Shown here piece after piece: positions 12,852 through 15,083 of a stretch of DNA of 15,083 bases (the first letter of the stretch is position 1; every line of letters starts with the position of its first letter). Below the pieces are notes generated by a model that searched no databases, had not been told where the DNA came from, and saw only the letters and a program-made list of their open reading frames with translations. The translations under genes were made by a program, and so were the position numbers. Source of the stretch: Alphaproteobacteria bacterium (GTDB lineage Bacteria; Pseudomonadota; Alphaproteobacteria; Rs-D84; NBLK01); NCBI GenBank assembly GCA_016936785.1, contig JAFGXE010000082.1:1-15083 (forward strand), in the 5' to 3' direction.

Positions 12852-13146
12852 ATGCAGAAAATTTATTGCCATCCCCTGAGTCAAGGCGGATGGTTTTTTT
12901 GCGGACAAATCCCATGTTTCTTAAAATTGTTGCCATATGTGGGTCTTTGCGGTGCATATAAATAAGCATAAGATGAAAGAAAGTAATGCTTGCTGTGAAA
13001 ATAAGGGGATTAACGCTTCCGAGTGTGACACCCATCACAATTGCCATGATTGCAAAATTGAAGACAAGATTCAAAATAGCCAATTGCAAGGGAGCCCATA
13101 AAAATGTGGGTGGGGATGCAACAGCTTTATAAATAGGTTCACGCAT
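12850..13146 (-). CDS. VirB3-like type IV secretion system membrane protein (isolated gene)
   Basis: A 98-residue protein starting at ATG 13146, with AAGGAGAG upstream. The layout matches VirB3: a short N-terminus (MREPIYKAVASPPTFLWAP), two hydrophobic helices (LAILNLVFNFAIMAIVMGVT at about 22-41 and LIFTASITFFHLMLIYM at about 48-64), and then RKDPHMATIL, comparable to the conserved 'DP' segment of VirB3/TrbD. VirB3 sits in the inner membrane and works with the VirB4 ATPase. No virB4 or other virB gene lies in the window: downstream, the gene runs directly into the tmRNA terminator. Lone or scattered virB genes occur in intracellular alphaproteobacteria. The match is by pattern and size and is fairly likely, not certain; another small two-helix protein is possible. 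Confidence 0.68.
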   Translation of the reverse strand: MREPIYKAVASPPTFLWAPLQLAILNLVFNFAIMAIVMGVTLGSVNPLIFTASITFFHLMLIYMHRKDPHMATILRNMGFVRKKTIRLDSGDGNKFSA

Positions 13147-13214
13147 TGAATATCTCTCCTTAGAAAAGAGTATAGCAGAAAAAAAAGCAAATAAAAAGGG
13201 AAGAAAAAGGATAC

Positions 13215-13241
13215 TTGACTTGAGGTAAGGTTATATATAAG
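13215..13241 (+). promoter_or_regulatory. Possible promoter of the unrecognised gene 13271-13801
   Basis: TTGACT (13215-13220) is followed 15 nt later by TATAAG (13236-13241), within an alternating TATATATAA tract. The spacing is short for sigma70. The start codon is 29 nt downstream of the -10. Confidence 0.4.
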
Positions 13242-13270
13242 ACAAGCTGAATTTAACAAAAGGTAATACT

Positions 13271-13801
13271 ATGAGCTTATTTGAAAGAAAAATCAAAGTA
13301 GAAAATCCTATGTTTGAAGAATTTAGGCAGTATTGTCCAGGTTCTGGAGGATATATTTACTCAGCAAAAAAACCAGAGAGTGATATTCGAGGAGGGTATA
13401 AAAACATTGAGATCAAAAAAGGCGCAGAAATTACGATTTCAGAACCGACTGTTATTTTAAATACTGTGACTAACTGTGAGATTACAATTAACGACACAAA
13501 TGTTATCTTTCTTCAACAAGTAAATGACTCTGAGATTAAAGCAGTTGGAAATAAGAAAAAGACAAAAAGAATAGAGTTTAGAAAAATAATTCTGAGTGTT
13601 AACATAAAAGCGCCTCAATATTCTTTGAATTGCAAAGACATTTATAAGACGAAGATTACAGCTCAGTTAATTCAAGCAGGATATATTGATTCTAAAACAA
13701 CGATTTTAGCAAAACAAGGAAGCTTTAAAGATGTTGATAAAAACGCTATAATCAACATTGCTAAAAACTCACTTTTCGTTGATAACGAAAAACACCGCTA
13801 A
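13271..13801 (+). CDS. Hypothetical protein, beta-strand rich
   Basis: A 176-residue protein starting at ATG 13271, with AAAGG about 8 nt upstream and a TTGACT promoter-like box before it. I do not recognise the family. There is no signal peptide or membrane helix. Residues 45-95 alternate short strands and turns (ITISEPTVILNTVTNCEITI, NDTNVIFLQQVNDSEIKAVG), suggesting stacked beta structure of the beta-helix or bactofilin sort. The second half is Lys-rich and helical. The Lys/Ile/Asn-rich composition is more AT-biased than the neighbouring housekeeping genes, which may point to recent acquisition. It lies between the virB3-like gene, transcribed away from it, and the HEPT/MNT pair. No function is proposed. 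Confidence 0.75.
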   Translation: MSLFERKIKVENPMFEEFRQYCPGSGGYIYSAKKPESDIRGGYKNIEIKKGAEITISEPTVILNTVTNCEITINDTNVIFLQQVNDSEIKAVGNKKKTKRIEFRKIILSVNIKAPQYSLNCKDIYKTKITAQLIQAGYIDSKTTILAKQGSFKDVDKNAIINIAKNSLFVDNEKHR

Positions 13802-13823
13802 TGAAGGGTTTTAGAAAAACATC

Positions 13824-13877
13824 TTGAATAGGACGATAAGAAAATGATAAAATGTTCCTTCATCAAAAAAGAAGGAA
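13824..13877 (+). promoter_or_regulatory. Promoter and inverted repeat upstream of the HEPT/MNT operon
   Basis: TTGAAT (13824-13829) and TAAAAT (13848-13853) are 18 nt apart, and the -10 is preceded by TGA, an extended -10. Immediately downstream, TTCCTTC (13855-13861) and GAAGGAA (13871-13877) form a perfect 7-bp inverted repeat with 9 nt between. The second arm is the ribosome binding site of the HEPT gene. If transcription starts near 13860 the left arm is only partly in the mRNA, so a DNA operator is as likely as an RBS-masking hairpin. Confidence 0.5.
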
Positions 13878-13884
13878 ATTAAAC

Positions 13885-14295
13885 ATGAGTGAATTGCCTT
13901 TACCAACAATACAAAAATTAATTGATTCTTTGAAAGAAATTCTTATTGAGAAGCCTTCGCGTGTTCATATTGACGCTGCAATCCAACGCTTTGAATATCT
14001 TTATCAAATCACAACAAAAGTTATGCAAACATACCTCAAACACACAGAAGTAAAGGAAGCTTATGCCTATATGTGCTTTAAAGGAATTTTACGTCTTGTT
14101 GCAGAAAAAGGGTTGATTGACGATCCAATCGAATGGAATCGTTTTCGAGAAATTCGGTCAATGACGTTACAAGCTTATGATCTTGGAAAAGCGGAAGCAA
14201 TTTACAAAGTTTTACCGATATTTATTCAGAAGTGTGAGTTTTTACTTGCACAACTAAAGGAGCGTCCAAATGTCTTTGCACATGAAAAAGAATGA
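13885..14295 (+). CDS. HEPT-family protein (HI0074-like nucleotidyltransferase substrate-binding / toxin-type), degenerate RNase motif
   Basis: The chosen start is ATG 13885, 7 nt after GAAGGAA; an upstream in-frame ATG at 13852 lies in the promoter. The 136-residue all-helical protein matches the HI0074/HEPT family: AAIQRFEYLYQITTKVMQTY (31-50, the conserved 'IQRFEY..E...K...YL' helix), FKGILRLVAEKGLIDDPIEW (65-84) and REIRSMTLQAYDLGKAEAIY (88-107). HEPT toxins are RNases with an RX4-6H motif; in this subfamily the usual form is RN.T.H.Y. Here it reads RSMTLQAY (91-98), so Asn is Ser and the catalytic His is Gln at 96. RNase activity is therefore doubtful. The gene overlaps the MNT gene by 26 nt, the normal order for HEPT-MNT operons. 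Confidence 0.88.
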   Translation: MSELPLPTIQKLIDSLKEILIEKPSRVHIDAAIQRFEYLYQITTKVMQTYLKHTEVKEAYAYMCFKGILRLVAEKGLIDDPIEWNRFREIRSMTLQAYDLGKAEAIYKVLPIFIQKCEFLLAQLKERPNVFAHEKE

Positions 14296-14518
14296 ATACA
14301 AAATTATTCAAGATATTTTAATGAAGTTTGTGCCTGATGCAAAGGTGATTGCTTTAGGCTCGCGCAAGACAGGAAAAAATGTAAAACCTTTTTCTGATTT
14401 AGATCTTGCTATTATAACGCCAATAAAATTCGGGCAACTTTTAGGTCTACGCGAAGCATTCTGTCAATCTGACCTCCCTTTTCGTGTCGATGTTCTCACA
14501 CTTTCCGGTGAGAAGTAG
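14270..14518 (+). CDS. MNT-family nucleotidyltransferase (HI0073-like minimal NTase, antitoxin-type)
   Basis: An 82-residue protein starting at ATG 14270, which lies inside the HEPT gene; AAAGGAG is 7 nt upstream. It has the minimal nucleotidyltransferase signature: GSRKTGKNVKPFSDLDLAI (30-48), with metal-binding Asp43 and Asp45, and a third acidic residue Asp74 in FRVDVLTL. In MNT/HEPT toxin-antitoxin modules this enzyme transfers AMP to the HEPT partner and neutralises it. All expected catalytic residues are present, in contrast to the altered HEPT partner. It is shorter than HI0073 (about 114 residues), mainly at the C-terminus: it ends six residues after the DVLTL strand. A terminator follows at 14540-14560. 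Confidence 0.9.
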   Translation: MSLHMKKNEYKIIQDILMKFVPDAKVIALGSRKTGKNVKPFSDLDLAIITPIKFGQLLGLREAFCQSDLPFRVDVLTLSGEK

Positions 14519-14539
14519 TTTTGTATCTTTTTGATTCTT

Positions 14540-14560
14540 AAGAAGAGAGTCTTCTTTTTT
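14540..14560 (+). terminator. Terminator after the HEPT/MNT operon
   Basis: AAGAAGA (14540-14546) pairs with TCTTCTT (14550-14556) around GAG, and the T-run continues to 14560. The stem is rather AT-rich, so termination may be partial. The -35 box of the next promoter overlaps the last T bases. Confidence 0.65.
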
Positions 14561-14588
14561 GATTTTTACTTTTTTAGTATGGTATAAT
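14559..14588 (+). promoter_or_regulatory. Strong promoter of the DUF378 gene
   Basis: TTGATT (14559-14564) and a consensus TATAAT (14583-14588) are spaced 18 nt apart, and TGG before the -10 gives an extended -10 element. In the short leader, TGAGAGA/TCTCTCA (14595-14601 with 14605-14611) forms a 7-bp hairpin just before the AAGGAG ribosome binding site. Confidence 0.8.
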
Positions 14589-14628
14589 CTGCTCTGAGAG
14601 ATTTTCTCTCAAAAAAAAGGAGTAAAAA

Positions 14629-14826
14629 ATGAAACTACTAACAACAATTGCAATGATCTTGCTATTCATTGGTGGATTGAACTGGGGACTTATGGGGCTA
14701 TTTGATATAGACCTTGTTGCTCTTCTGTTCGGTTCAGGAACAATGCTTTCAAAGGTTGTCTATATCCTTGTTGGTCTTTCAGCACTTGTTTCTTTGCCAA
14801 AAATCAAAGAATCATGTGATTTCTAG
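14629..14826 (+). CDS. DUF378-family small inner-membrane protein
   Basis: A 65-residue protein starting at ATG 14629, with AAGGAG 7 nt upstream. It has two membrane helices: IAMILLFIGGLNWGLMGLF (about 7-25), containing the family hallmark GGLNWGL, and VVYILVGLSALVSL (about 43-56). Between them is DLVALLFG. DUF378 (YuzA-like) proteins are widespread small membrane proteins of unknown function. Two features suggest high expression: a consensus extended -10 promoter directly upstream and a strong terminator directly downstream. It appears to be a single-gene transcript. Confidence 0.93.
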   Translation: MKLLTTIAMILLFIGGLNWGLMGLFDIDLVALLFGSGTMLSKVVYILVGLSALVSLPKIKESCDF

Positions 14827-14846
14827 TAAATAAGTTATAAATCTTA

Positions 14847-14875
14847 AGCCCTGAGAATCTCAGGGCTTTTTTTTT
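14847..14875 (+). terminator. Rho-independent terminator of the DUF378 gene
   Basis: AGCCCTGAG (14847-14855) pairs perfectly with CTCAGGGCT (14859-14867) around a 3-nt loop, and the T-run extends to 14875. This is the strongest terminator in the window. Confidence 0.93.
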
Positions 14876-14886
14876 GTTCAAAAATA

Positions 14887-14895
14887 TGATACAAT
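14887..14895 (+). promoter_or_regulatory. Extended -10 promoter element of the secreted-protein gene
   Basis: TGATACAAT is an extended -10 (TGN plus TACAAT, 5 of 6 consensus). No good -35 is seen; the T-run of the preceding terminator lies at that position. The start codon is 25 nt downstream. Confidence 0.45.
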
Positions 14896-14919
14896 AGGCA
14901 AGTTCTGTAGGAGGAAAGT

Positions 14920-15083
14920 ATGAAGAAATCATTATTTTTAGCGACAAGCTCGCTCGCGTTATTCACTAGTTTAGGGGCGAAAGCCCTCGTTTGGAGTGGT
15001 GGAGAAGCCTCTGATGCAGAATCAACAGTTTCTTGTGTAAATGAAATATGTACGCTTACACCAACCGTTCTTGGTGCGGACAT
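14920..15083 (+). CDS. Secreted or periplasmic protein with Sec signal peptide, truncated at the window end
   Basis: The frame opens at ATG 14920, with TAGGAGG 6 nt upstream, and runs off the end of the window after 54 codons. The N-terminus MKKSLFLATSSLALFTSLGA is a typical signal peptide: two Lys, a hydrophobic core, then an AKA motif at residues 20-22 that would allow signal peptidase I cleavage before Leu23. The mature part begins LVWSGGEASDAESTVSCV and contains two Cys (SCVNEIC) that could form a disulfide in the periplasm. Too little is visible to name a family. A minus-strand frame over the same region is its shadow. An extended -10 promoter lies just upstream, so the gene is transcribed separately from the DUF378 gene. 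Confidence 0.8.
   Translation, partial: MKKSLFLATSSLALFTSLGAKALVWSGGEASDAESTVSCVNEICTLTPTVLGAD

Noticed and set aside
12669..12908. Minus-strand open frame of 79 codons
   Set aside because: It lies across the tmRNA coding piece and its terminator, has no RBS and no family resemblance; the structured RNA explains the sequence.
14844..15083. Minus-strand open frame reaching the window end
   Set aside because: It is antisense to a clear signal-peptide gene with a strong RBS (ATG 14920) and runs through a strong terminator hairpin.
1..15083. CRISPR array, tRNA or rRNA genes, intact insertion sequence, prophage
   Set aside because: No regularly spaced direct repeats, cloverleaf with anticodon arm, rRNA stretch, transposase or phage structural gene was seen. 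The only tRNA-like fold belongs to tmRNA.

Overview
The window reads as chromosomal DNA from an AT-rich alphaproteobacterium. The best evidence is a circularly permuted, two-piece tmRNA gene (about 12530-12846), in which the CCA-ending acceptor half lies upstream of the tag-coding half; this arrangement is typical of alphaproteobacteria. The AT-rich codon use, small gene set, VirB3-like protein, Sel1-repeat protein and scattered short palindromic repeats would fit a host-associated or intracellular lineage (Holosporales- or Rickettsiales-like). That placement is inference, and no species is claimed.

Layout. 1-1312: the 3' part of a Sel1-repeat gene faces an overlapping minus-strand pair of conserved but uncharacterised alphaproteobacterial proteins, one with a possible permuted papain-like (NlpC/P60) Cys/His arrangement. 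1425-2675: a 76-residue HTH protein with an inverted repeat over its own -10 box, a HIT-family hydrolase on the minus strand, and an XRE regulator. 2691-8009: a plus-strand run of gatC, gatA, an MscS-type channel, obgE and an ABC-F ATPase, closed by a bidirectional terminator. 8053-9818: minus-strand infA then proS; the ProRS is of the archaeal/eukaryotic-like type and lacks the usual zinc-binding cysteines. 9819-10139: a gene-free leader with a 55-bp palindromic element and alternative hairpins. 10140-12488: a membrane-anchored ExeA-like ATPase with a degenerate P-loop, efp, and a zinc-ribbon membrane protein whose start codon abuts a 165-bp MITE-like element. 12489-13146: tmRNA convergent with a lone virB3-like gene. 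13271-15083: an unrecognised protein, a HEPT/MNT toxin-antitoxin-type pair whose HEPT member lacks the expected catalytic His, a DUF378 membrane protein, and the start of a secreted protein.

Many genes serve translation and ribosome function: GatCA makes Gln-tRNA and/or Asn-tRNA, ProRS charges tRNA, IF-1 and EF-P act in initiation and elongation, ObgE and ABC-F act on the ribosome, and tmRNA rescues stalled ribosomes. The accessory material (VirB3, HEPT/MNT, MITE-like and REP-like repeats, unknown genes) lies mostly at the two ends and between the housekeeping blocks. I see no tRNA, rRNA, CRISPR array or transposase gene. The most interesting items are the MITE-like element that appears to have displaced the ribosome binding site of the zinc-ribbon gene, the degenerate HEPT, the atypical ProRS and the uncharacterised minus-strand pair. 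No complete new system is demonstrated.
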